DNA of 64,000 nt. Source: Pseudobutyrivibrio sp. UBA3626 (GTDB taxonomy: Bacteria > Bacillota > Clostridia > Lachnospirales > Lachnospiraceae). The stretch lies in contig DFLF01000017.1 in the NCBI GenBank assembly GCA_002373675.1, forward strand, positions 1-64,000, given 5' to 3'. Both the position numbers and the translations under genes were made by a program. This document shows positions 17,770 through 23,847 of this stretch, in pieces. The notes beneath the pieces were generated by a model, which was not told the DNA's origin, searched no databases, and saw nothing but the letters and a program-made list of their open reading frames with translations. How positions within the stretch are numbered: the first letter of the stretch is position 1; each line of letters begins with the position of its first letter.

Positions 17770-18021
17770 CTATAACCTGGCTAGCCTTGGCAACAAAAAA
17801 GTTGACAGAAGAACCGTCCCCCTGTCAATATCAGAATCTTTTTGAATGTCAAAAACATCAGAATAGTCTATTGATAATCCACCCAATACATGCTCTTCCT
17901 TATAAATGTTCTGTTTACGTTGTTGTCCGGCCCAATCATACATATCCTGAAAAATGTATTTATGCATTTTAAGAAGTAGTACATCGGTACCCTCATATAG
18001 ATATGGATCACGCATTAGCAT
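17770..18021 (-). pseudogene. fic-type toxin gene, N-terminal remnant
   Basis: The frame begins MLMRDPYLYEGTDVLLLKMHKYIFQDMYDWAGQQRK in two parts that match Fic proteins (opening DPYLYxGTDVL, then FxDxYxWAGxxR). The normal stretch between these two is shortened, and there is no HPFxxGNGR active site. The last 18 or so residues (DRGTVLLSTFLLPRLARL) are simply read out of hairpin repeat copy 5 and its flank. So the gene was cut short where a nif11-cassette flank now begins. It overlaps the antitoxin gene as in intact pairs. It is certainly inactive as an AMP-transferase. Confidence 0.8.
17801..17829 (-). repeat. hairpin repeat copy 5, inside the fic remnant
   Basis: Arms GTTGACAG / CTGTCAAT around the same GGGGACGGTTCTT loop, with six T after it on the minus strand. 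Its flank CTATAACCTGGCT...GCCTTGGCAAC is shared with copy 4. In the other cassettes this position lies just past a nif11-type gene; here the fic remnant takes that place. Confidence 0.8.
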
Positions 18022-18187
18022 AATCCTCTTTTACCTTGTACTTCTCATCCAAGTATTTTTTAATATCTTCCATAGACACTTCGCCACGCTTTTCTTTTTC
18101 AACATACTCTTTAAATTCTTCAGTGGGCTCTAATCCATCTACCTTAATCATTCCAACTGCATAATCCCATGCTTGTGCATTAGTCAT
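18008..18187 (-). CDS. VbhA-like antitoxin of the broken fic gene
   Basis: Short gene (59 residues): MTNAQAWDYAVGMIKVDG, then LEPTEEFKEYVEKEKRGEVS, ending in DEKYKVKEDYANA. It matches the small antitoxins encoded before class I Fic toxins, with the characteristic GLEPTEEF phrase. Its stop overlaps the fic start (ATGCTAATGCGTGA). In active antitoxins a Ser/Thr-xxx-Glu-Gly motif blocks the toxin; here the matching positions read M-I-K-V-D-G, so Ser and Glu are replaced. With the toxin dead, the motif may have drifted. AAAGGA lies upstream of the ATG. Confidence 0.7.
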   Translation of the reverse strand: MTNAQAWDYAVGMIKVDGLEPTEEFKEYVEKEKRGEVSMEDIKKYLDEKYKVKEDYANA

Positions 18188-18239
18188 AAAATCACGTCCT
18201 TTATCTACTACTCATCCTTTACCATCCAAAATATTTTAT

Positions 18240-18430
18240 GTCACATTTATATCTTGATTATAACACCAACTATCAAAAAAATCTCTACAAATCTGCTGAT
18301 GTTCCCATTATAAGAATCATCACCAATCCTATTGCAATAATTCGTTTTTCATATAAAAATACCCCCTGCCCCTTTATGGAAAATGCTTTCCTCTCTTTAC
18401 TATTTGCGACATGTTTTATGAGATTTTTTA
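18240..18430 (-). pseudogene. decayed copy of the lipoprotein gene start and promoter
   Basis: The stretch around 18,290-18,425 aligns with the start region of the 18,605-20,257 gene. The shared parts include a GGGG-rich leader, GAAAATGCTTT, CTCTTTACTATT and TGCGACAT. The reading frame after ATGAAAAAC has lost a base, then continues IIAIGLVMILIMG and stops. The intact gene reads MKKRIIAIGLIAILLV. So this is a dead signal-peptide remnant plus promoter of a former paralogue. It largely fills the gap between the antitoxin and the terminators at 18.5 kb. Confidence 0.6.
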
Positions 18431-18500
18431 ATAAAACCAAGTATTACACCATCATTACTACTATTTGTTCATATCAATTATTATAGCATACTAAAAGAAC

Positions 18501-18527
18501 TGTGACACTTATTGTGCCACAGCCCCT
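18501..18527. terminator. hairpin, possible terminator
   Basis: Inverted repeat CTGTGACACTTATTGTGCCACAG-like (arms TGTG(A/G)CAC). It lies past the 18,547-18,594 hairpin and upstream of the decayed lipoprotein copy. Either strand could use it; no long T run. Confidence 0.4.
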
Positions 18528-18546
18528 TGTTAATGATTAAAATAGA

Positions 18547-18594
18547 TGTCAACCCTGCTTCGCACCGCTTGACGCGACTGAGGGTTGACATCCT
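18547..18594 (-). terminator. long hairpin after the lipoprotein gene
   Basis: Arms GATGTCAACCCT and AGGGTTGACATC enclose a loop with the nested repeat CGCGTCAAGCGGTGCG. It starts about 10 bp past the stop of the lipoprotein gene and most likely ends its transcript, although the T-rich tract is clearer on the plus-strand side. Confidence 0.65.
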
Positions 18595-18604
18595 CTTTTT
18601 AACC

Positions 18605-20257
18605 CTATCTTAAATCAAAACATCCTTCTTCAATTGATTCTGAATCTCCTTCGCTCCAAAAATTTGTACTTAATCCACTTTGCTCGATTTCACGTTCGTC
18701 GAATTTTTGTGTTATTGTTGCATCCTTATATAGTTTTCCATCCCAGGTAATCAGATCTGCTTTTACTTTTGTTTTGCTTTTTTTCACAATATCAAACACC
18801 AAGCCATCGGTATATCTTTCATACCCATTAATTCCTGCCAACAGCAAATCATCATTTAATGATCGTCCATGTAGTTTTGATACATATTTTTCAACTAGTC
18901 CTGTAGAAACATTAACTCCATTTATCGTTTCCTCTCCAAAATGTAGTCCGCTGCTGTAATACAATGCATACATCCTTTTATTAAATGTTCCACTATATAG
19001 ACCATTCTCAAGATTTAAATTATAGCTTATCTGATCTTGAGAATTCCTCACCCAATTATCTGCCACAACCTGTGGACTAATACCCGGACCGTTCTGCTCA
19101 ATTTGTGTAAGTGCATCGTTCAAGAGTTGGCCATACTTTTGATATACCACAGCCGTATTTTCTGTACCTATATTATAATATAATGCTATAAGAGCATAAG
19201 CTCTTTTCACTTGGTATTCTGCGTTGCCACGATAAGCTTCACGAAGTGCATAACCTTGACTCTCCCAATTAAAATACATATTCCAATAATTATCATAGGC
19301 TGTAAGCGGACTAAAGTCATTAGTCTTACTTAGTTCTCCTGTTACAAGTGTATAATTATTAATTAGGTCATTCATTATACTATCAAAGTTCTTAAGATTA
19401 GGATTAGTGTTTTGTTGCTCTTCAATAGTAGCAATTAACTTACTTATATATTCTTGTCTTTCGGCATCTGTTGCATTCTCCGCTGGTGCATTTACTCCTT
19501 GCCCTTGTAAAAACACAGCTCCTTCTGTTAACATTTGTTGTAATATCTCTGCATCAGTATCAAGAGCAACCATTGCATTATCAAATGGCTGTAATCCATT
19601 TCGATAAGCTTGCATAGTGGTTTCATCAAGTTGCATACTCATTGCTGATGTAAGACCTTGAAGATCCTTAACATCTAATGCCACATCCTGAACTGCGCTA
19701 TATACTTTCTGAACTTCCATAAGAATCTGTTCATTAGTTACTCCACCACCGCTTCCGAATATGCCGAACATATTAAGTACTCCGCTGACTCCAGAGATTG
19801 CAGCACTCACATCGCCTGTGTAGTATGCTCTTGCAAGGTTGAATACATCCTTACCGAATTCAGTAACCTTACCAAATGTTGGGTCAATCTGATTCGCTGT
19901 TTCTGCGGTATAATCTGCAACTGCATTGTAGTTATTCCATCTAAGCTTCTTAGCGTTAGTCTCCTGCATATATTTTAGTTCAGGACTTGGTTCTTCACCA
20001 TCACGAGCTATAATTGCTGGAAGCTGCTTCTCGATGTCAAGTACATTCTTAACTGTTGCATCTGCTTTGTCTGTGACTTCAAGGCCATTGTCTGTAAGCT
20101 TTGTTCCCTTTGGAATAGCAACGTCCGAATTCTTGAAATCACATTTATATGCAGTAGTTGTTGTGTTGTTAGTAGTAGAATTAGAACACGAGCATCCTGC
20201 TAATGTGGATACCAGTAGAATTGCTATTAACCCTATAGCTATAATACGTTTTTTCAT
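18605..20257 (-). CDS. large lipoprotein of unknown function
   Basis: The product has 550 residues. The signal peptide MKKRIIAIGLIAILLVSTLAGC ends in a clear lipobox (L-A-G-C), so the protein should be lipid-anchored on the outside of the membrane. After a Ser/Asn/Thr-rich linker come long helical, Gln/Asn/Ala-rich stretches (LMEVQKVYSAVQDVALDVKD) with a glycine-rich hydrophobic patch near residues 150-175 (GDVSAAISGVSGVLNMFGIFGSGGG), a layout that recalls pore-forming or toxin-like helical proteins (speculative). I recognise no family. GGAGG precedes the ATG, and its promoter carries the TGTCGCATTTT element also found before three nif11-type genes, hinting at common regulation. Confidence 0.7.
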   Translation of the reverse strand: MKKRIIAIGLIAILLVSTLAGCSCSNSTTNNTTTTAYKCDFKNSDVAIPKGTKLTDNGLEVTDKADATVKNVLDIEKQLPAIIARDGEEPSPELKYMQETNAKKLRWNNYNAVADYTAETANQIDPTFGKVTEFGKDVFNLARAYYTGDVSAAISGVSGVLNMFGIFGSGGGVTNEQILMEVQKVYSAVQDVALDVKDLQGLTSAMSMQLDETTMQAYRNGLQPFDNAMVALDTDAEILQQMLTEGAVFLQGQGVNAPAENATDAERQEYISKLIATIEEQQNTNPNLKNFDSIMNDLINNYTLVTGELSKTNDFSPLTAYDNYWNMYFNWESQGYALREAYRGNAEYQVKRAYALIALYYNIGTENTAVVYQKYGQLLNDALTQIEQNGPGISPQVVADNWVRNSQDQISYNLNLENGLYSGTFNKRMYALYYSSGLHFGEETINGVNVSTGLVEKYVSKLHGRSLNDDLLLAGINGYERYTDGLVFDIVKKSKTKVKADLITWDGKLYKDATITQKFDEREIEQSGLSTNFWSEGDSESIEEGCFDLR

Positions 20258-20304
20258 AGTAATACCTCCTACCCCTTTAAGAAAATGCTTTTTTTCTCTT
20301 TACT

Positions 20305-20338
20305 ATTAATATACACGAGAAACATTAAAAATGCGACA
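20305..20338 (-). promoter_or_regulatory. promoter element of the lipoprotein gene
   Basis: Minus strand: TGTCGCATTTTTAATGTTTC followed by a TATATTAAT-like -10 region, about 50-80 bp upstream of the start codon. The first eleven bases are identical to those of the nif11-cassette elements, and the distance to the TATA-rich box is nearly the same. Confidence 0.5.
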
Positions 20339-20369
20339 TTTTTTAACTTCCTTGAAACCTATTTAGTAT

Positions 20370-21005
20370 CTAGAAAAATATTTCAACCTTATCATAGGCC
20401 TCAATACATTCAATCCCAATAGTCTTATGAAGCTGCGAGGCACGGAATTGATTTAACAGAGTAATCTGTTTAATCTCATAATCCATTTCCTTATGACATC
20501 TTATCAATTCATGCTTCTTATCAAGAACATCCGTAATATCAATATAATATCGGGGATTATGAAATGGAGCGCACACCTCATACATATAGTACTCTGCCTT
20601 ATTAGCATTTTGTTTTTTTATCTGACTTAGACAGCTTTCATAAGTAGCTCTGTGATCCGGATGAAGACTCTTGCCCCATGGCAAGAACACCTTCGTATAC
20701 CTCGTAAAATCAATCTGAGTAGCAAAATCAGGATTAACTGAAACCTTCGTATCCTCAATTCCCAGCCAAAACCAATTGCGAGGCTTAACTATTGACATTT
20801 CCTCTTCGAACCACTCTCTTCTTAACCTTGCCTCATCTTCGGCACTTCTCTTAGTATTACCATAACACCCATCAGTTACAACATAAATATCTGTCTGATG
20901 AGAAGCATTAATAAGTACTCCTGCTGCACCAATACACTCATCGTCGGGGTGAGGTGCAATTATAGCAACACTATCATCACTTGTGAATCTTATCTCATCC
21001 TTCAT
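20370..21005 (-). CDS. PIG-L family N-acetylglucosaminyl deacetylase-like protein
   Basis: Zinc-dependent LmbE/PIG-L fold hydrolase of 211 residues. The metal motif APHPDDECIGAAG lies near residues 18-30, and a second signature HPDHRATYESCL lies in the middle. Relatives deacetylate GlcNAc-containing small molecules or lipids; the substrate here is unknown. No signal peptide is present, so it acts in the cytoplasm. It overlaps the end of the PAP2-like gene by 11 bp and is co-transcribed with it, which suggests a shared pathway in lipid or sugar-phosphate metabolism. Confidence 0.85.
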   Translation of the reverse strand: MKDEIRFTSDDSVAIIAPHPDDECIGAAGVLINASHQTDIYVVTDGCYGNTKRSAEDEARLRREWFEEEMSIVKPRNWFWLGIEDTKVSVNPDFATQIDFTRYTKVFLPWGKSLHPDHRATYESCLSQIKKQNANKAEYYMYEVCAPFHNPRYYIDITDVLDKKHELIRCHKEMDYEIKQITLLNQFRASQLHKTIGIECIEAYDKVEIFF

Positions 21006-21975
21006 TGCCCTTTGCGCCCCCTGCTGTATTCTTCTCTGTTCTCTTCTCTATAAGTACAAATATTAACGGGAAGAGAAATACAATGCAAAACATTTGAATA
21101 AAACAACGAATAACATTTCCAGCGCCAGAAGGAGTAACGGACTTAATTAAAGGATTAATAATAAGAGTCACAATATAATAGCAAAACAGTCCGACTGTAG
21201 CCCTAACAGCTCTTAACTGCAATGATACATCATCTGCAAACTTAACAAATCTTCGCTCTAACACCCATCCTGCAAAAAAGCCACTGGCCCAGCCAACTGC
21301 TTTGAATGTATCCTGGGCCATTTTTTGCCCATCAACTAGAATCTTGCCTTCTGCATCATAATCAACCGGATATGACTTAACTGACGCATATATAGCCACT
21401 GCTATGGCAATTGCAATTCCAATGCCTGCAACTAATAAATCCATCTTGGGATGCTTCTTAAGCCACTCAAGTAACTTGCCCGTAAGCAGCATCACAATAA
21501 GGCCTAATACAACACCCACCAGGACATCCTGTGGAGTATGAACCCCAAGGAAGTTCCTGCTGAATATAATCAGCACCACCATAATCCACATTATAATACG
21601 AATAACCTTATGTACGCCCTTCTTCATTCCAATACCACCATAGAGTGAAGCAGCATTCATACTGTGTCCACTTGGAAATGAATATCCTGTGGCCAGCTCC
21701 TTAGCCTCGGCATTAGGAATAATACGAAGATCTCTAATCCAAGGACGATATACACATGCAGTAACCTTCAGAAACCCATTAACAATACGGTTTCCTGACC
21801 AACCCATAAGAAGATAAGTCCCTGTCTCCTTGCTTATACTCCAGTAAATAATAGCAAGAAGAACTATGACAATATTCATATCTCCAAACCAGGTTACCTT
21901 GTTAAGAAACTCTGTAAAAATGGAGCCTACTCCTTCTCTAAAGTTCTGTAGGCCTAATAAAATTGTGATATCCAT
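20995..21975 (-). CDS. PAP2 superfamily membrane phosphatase
   Basis: Polytopic membrane protein (326 residues) with the three phosphatase signatures in order: K-x6-RP in KVTACVYRPW, PSGH in YSFPSGHSMNAAS, and SRxxxGxHxxxD in SRNFLGVHTPQD. Such enzymes remove phosphate from undecaprenyl- or phosphatidyl-type lipids. About seven or eight hydrophobic segments are visible. The start MDITILLG at 21,975 has GGAGG upstream; the open frame runs to 22,170 but that would cross the terminator and tRNA remnant, so it is rejected. The gene lies just left of the ICE junction. Confidence 0.88.
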   Translation of the reverse strand: MDITILLGLQNFREGVGSIFTEFLNKVTWFGDMNIVIVLLAIIYWSISKETGTYLLMGWSGNRIVNGFLKVTACVYRPWIRDLRIIPNAEAKELATGYSFPSGHSMNAASLYGGIGMKKGVHKVIRIIMWIMVVLIIFSRNFLGVHTPQDVLVGVVLGLIVMLLTGKLLEWLKKHPKMDLLVAGIGIAIAIAVAIYASVKSYPVDYDAEGKILVDGQKMAQDTFKAVGWASGFFAGWVLERRFVKFADDVSLQLRAVRATVGLFCYYIVTLIINPLIKSVTPSGAGNVIRCFIQMFCIVFLFPLIFVLIEKRTEKNTAGGAKGNEG

Positions 21976-22065
21976 AAAACAGTTCCTCCATATGTATCGT
22001 AAGCATATCTTTATGTAAATAGTATACAGCAATTTGTTTCTATATATGTATAATAAATCAAAAAA

Positions 22066-22089
22066 AACCAAACCATAAATGATTTGGTT
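22066..22089 (-). terminator. intrinsic terminator next to the tRNA fragment
   Basis: Stem AACCAAA...TTTGGTT, extended by a few more pairs, followed on the minus strand by eight T. It follows the tRNA 3' fragment directly and so is most likely the original terminator of the tRNA gene. Confidence 0.85.
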
Positions 22090-22090
22090 A

Positions 22091-22114
22091 AAGCTAGCGA
22101 CGGGAATCGAACCC
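22091..22114 (-). other. ICE attachment site: 3' end of a tRNA gene
   Basis: Minus strand: GGGTTCGATTCCCGTCGCTA continuing GCTT. This is a T-arm with its TTCGATT loop, then the 3' half of an acceptor stem. No anticodon arm or 5' half precedes it. It is therefore the short direct repeat left when an element integrates into the 3' end of a tRNA gene. The acceptor sequence (CGCTAGC) would fit a threonine tRNA of Clostridia, which is only a guess. The intact tRNA should lie at the far end of the element, right of the window. Just inside, the repeated octamer TTGTCCAT (two copies, 22,161-22,182) may be integrase arm sites. Confidence 0.8.
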
Positions 22115-22287
22115 TTACTTTGTAGTATATATATATTGAATCTATGCCATTTTCGCAAAAAAATGGACAAGTAATGGACAAATAAAATTCTATCTATACT
22201 ATATGTTTTACTAGGCTTCCTTAGTAATTATAACATATAACTACAAATAAAAAGAAAAAGTCTATTTTATAAAAAATTTAAATTTTA

Positions 22288-22581
22288 TCAATGCCAGCTA
22301 CAATCTGCAGATCCACATATAGGACACTTTTCACCGTTATTTTTAAAACGTTCAAACGCATCATATATATACTCTCCATCTATTATTAAAGACCCACTGT
22401 CTGTATGTTGTACGTGACCAGCATCCTCTTGTTGTTTTATCCACTGCTCAAAATCAGCTTCCGTTTTTATCTCTATGCCAAGCAAATGTGCAAATTTTGT
22501 ATATTTTAGATCTTCTTTTACATTAAAACCATATATTGACATAAAATCTTGACAATTATTACACCATAAACTTGCTGTCAT
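22288..22581 (-). CDS. small cysteine-rich protein of unknown function
   Basis: The product has 97 residues. One CxxC pair lies near the start (CNNCQDF) and another near the end (CPICGSADCSWH), enough to bind one zinc ion between termini. The middle is helical and charged (KTEADFEQWIKQQED). No signal peptide. The ribosome binding site is AAGGGG. It is the last ICE gene before the attachment site and follows the 231-residue membrane protein by about 30 bp. I do not recognise a family. Confidence 0.6.
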   Translation of the reverse strand: MTASLWCNNCQDFMSIYGFNVKEDLKYTKFAHLLGIEIKTEADFEQWIKQQEDAGHVQHTDSGSLIIDGEYIYDAFERFKNNGEKCPICGSADCSWH

Positions 22582-22613
22582 ATAATCTTCCCCTTATTTA
22601 TTTACATTTCATA

Positions 22614-23309
22614 TCATAATTTTTCACCAGTATTGTGGTCATATACATCACCATAACGCGCTTTTAAATATGCTAAAGCTTCTTCTCTGGAAGCTGTACC
22701 GTTATTCATTCTCTCCTCAATGCTTTGTGTCTGTGCTGGTGCTGCGCTTTCTCCTGCACCGGCACTTGAACCACTATCTGTTGCGCCACCTGCGTTGCTA
22801 CCTGATGCGCTACTGCTTGAAGAACCACCACTATTTTTCTTTTTGTTGCTACTTGCTTGTGCCTGTGCTTGTCTTTGTGCTTCTGCCTTTGCATTTGTTT
22901 CCGCTTCTACCCTGGCATTTTCTTCATTTACTGCACCTATTCTCGCATTGATTACATTTATCTGATTTGTTACATTACCATTTACTGCATCTTTTTGCTC
23001 TTGCATTAGCAGTGTGTCATTATTTACATCATTTACTATATTATTAAGTTCGTTTACTGCATTTGTCATTGCATTTACATCACTATTTGTATTTACATCT
23101 CCTAGTGGTGCTACTATCTGATTTACTCTCTCGTTATACGCATTAATGGCGTTAGTTCTTGCCTTATCCATTTCCTGCAAGAATGCTTCTACTGCTTCTC
23201 TCTCTTTCTTATCATTATATGCGTTTACTCCCAGTACAGTTCCTACTGCACCACCTACTACTACGATTGCAGCTATTATAGCAATAATAATTTTCGTTTT
23301 CTTTTCCAT
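22614..23309 (-). CDS. membrane-anchored coiled-coil protein of unknown function
   Basis: The product has 231 residues. One N-terminal transmembrane helix (residues 6-28, IIIAIIAAIVVVGGAVGTV) is followed by a long helical segment with heptad-like Asn/Val repeats, an Ala/Gln/Glu-rich coiled coil, and a low-complexity Ser/Gly/Ala linker. A short C-terminal piece has MNNGTASREEALAYLKARYGD. The topology places most of it outside the membrane. AAAGGAG precedes the ATG. It may be a surface or envelope-spanning factor of the ICE; there is no recognised family. Confidence 0.65.
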   Translation of the reverse strand: MEKKTKIIIAIIAAIVVVGGAVGTVLGVNAYNDKKEREAVEAFLQEMDKARTNAINAYNERVNQIVAPLGDVNTNSDVNAMTNAVNELNNIVNDVNNDTLLMQEQKDAVNGNVTNQINVINARIGAVNEENARVEAETNAKAEAQRQAQAQASSNKKKNSGGSSSSSASGSNAGGATDSGSSAGAGESAAPAQTQSIEERMNNGTASREEALAYLKARYGDVYDHNTGEKL

Positions 23310-23350
23310 AATTCTATTCTCCTTTGAATCTTATTTATAGATCATTTACA

Positions 23351-23710
23351 TTATTTCACTTTATTATCCATTTCTGTCATCGCATCGATGTAACCAATAA
23401 GCCTGTCTCGTTGTTTTGGATCCATATTATTATATCTATCAATAATTAATCCAATATCTGTATCTTTATCGATTACATACCAATCAGATTTATTCCCTCG
23501 TTTACCTTCATTTTCAGCTCCTGATAACAACCATTCTGGAGTTACATCCAAAACTTCACAAATAAGCATAATCTTTTCAGATGAAGGATTTGTTTTTTTA
23601 CTTTTCCACTCACTTATTGTGCTTTGAGGTATTCCTGTCTTTTCTGAAAACTGCTTCTGTGAAATGTTTTTTTTCTGTAATATTTCAAATATTCTATCAC
23701 TAATTATCAT
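23351..23710 (-). CDS. XRE-family transcriptional regulator
   Basis: The product has 119 residues. The N-terminal helix-turn-helix reads RIFEILQKKNISQKQFSEKT, then GIPQSTISEWKSKK, typical of Cro/CI-like repressors. The C-terminal part is short, with no LexA/S24 protease and no ImmA partner alongside. The start at 23,710 is set by AAGGAGAG upstream and by a good promoter at 23,775-23,803; the longer frame to 23,884 overlaps that promoter. It is the best candidate in the window for an ICE-wide regulator, for example at the paired TTATAATA sites; this link is inference. Confidence 0.85.
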   Translation of the reverse strand: MIISDRIFEILQKKNISQKQFSEKTGIPQSTISEWKSKKTNPSSEKIMLICEVLDVTPEWLLSGAENEGKRGNKSDWYVIDKDTDIGLIIDRYNNMDPKQRDRLIGYIDAMTEMDNKVK

Positions 23711-23774
23711 ATTTTGCTCTCCTTCCGTAATAATACTAATACCATACAATTTATTAAATATTTCGTATATATGA

Positions 23775-23803
23775 ATTATACCATTTTTACATATCTGCGT
23801 CAA
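23775..23803 (-). promoter_or_regulatory. sigma-A promoter of the XRE regulator
   Basis: Minus strand TTGACG (23,798-23,803), 17 bp spacer, exact TATAAT (23,775-23,780). It lies about 65 bp upstream of the regulator start codon and just past the terminator of the subtilase gene. It lacks the paired TTATAATA sites of the other ICE operons. Confidence 0.85.
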
Positions 23804-23821
23804 TAATACTGCATATAAAAA

Positions 23822-23840
23822 AGCCCTAAAATTAGAGCTT
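23822..23840 (-). terminator. terminator after the subtilase gene
   Basis: Short stem AGCTCTAA / TTAGGGCT (one mismatch) followed by six T on the minus strand, about 10 bp past the subtilase stop codon. Confidence 0.75.
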
Positions 23841-23847
23841 TTTTTAC

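Noticed and set aside
17770..18021. An intact 83-residue protein gene
   Set aside because: It is the N-terminus of a Fic protein joined to repeat-derived codons; recorded as a pseudogene instead.
20995..22170. Longer PAP2 frame starting at 22,170
   Set aside because: It would cross the terminator and tRNA fragment and has no ribosome binding site; GGAGG before 21,975 marks the real start.
22091..22190. A complete tRNA gene at the junction
   Set aside because: Only the T-arm and acceptor 3' half fit; sequence upstream cannot form D- and anticodon arms.
22670..22965. Overlapping plus-strand and minus-strand frames over the Ala/Ser-rich region of the 22,614 gene
   Set aside because: They mirror the low-complexity region of a gene with good start signals and have no ribosome binding sites.
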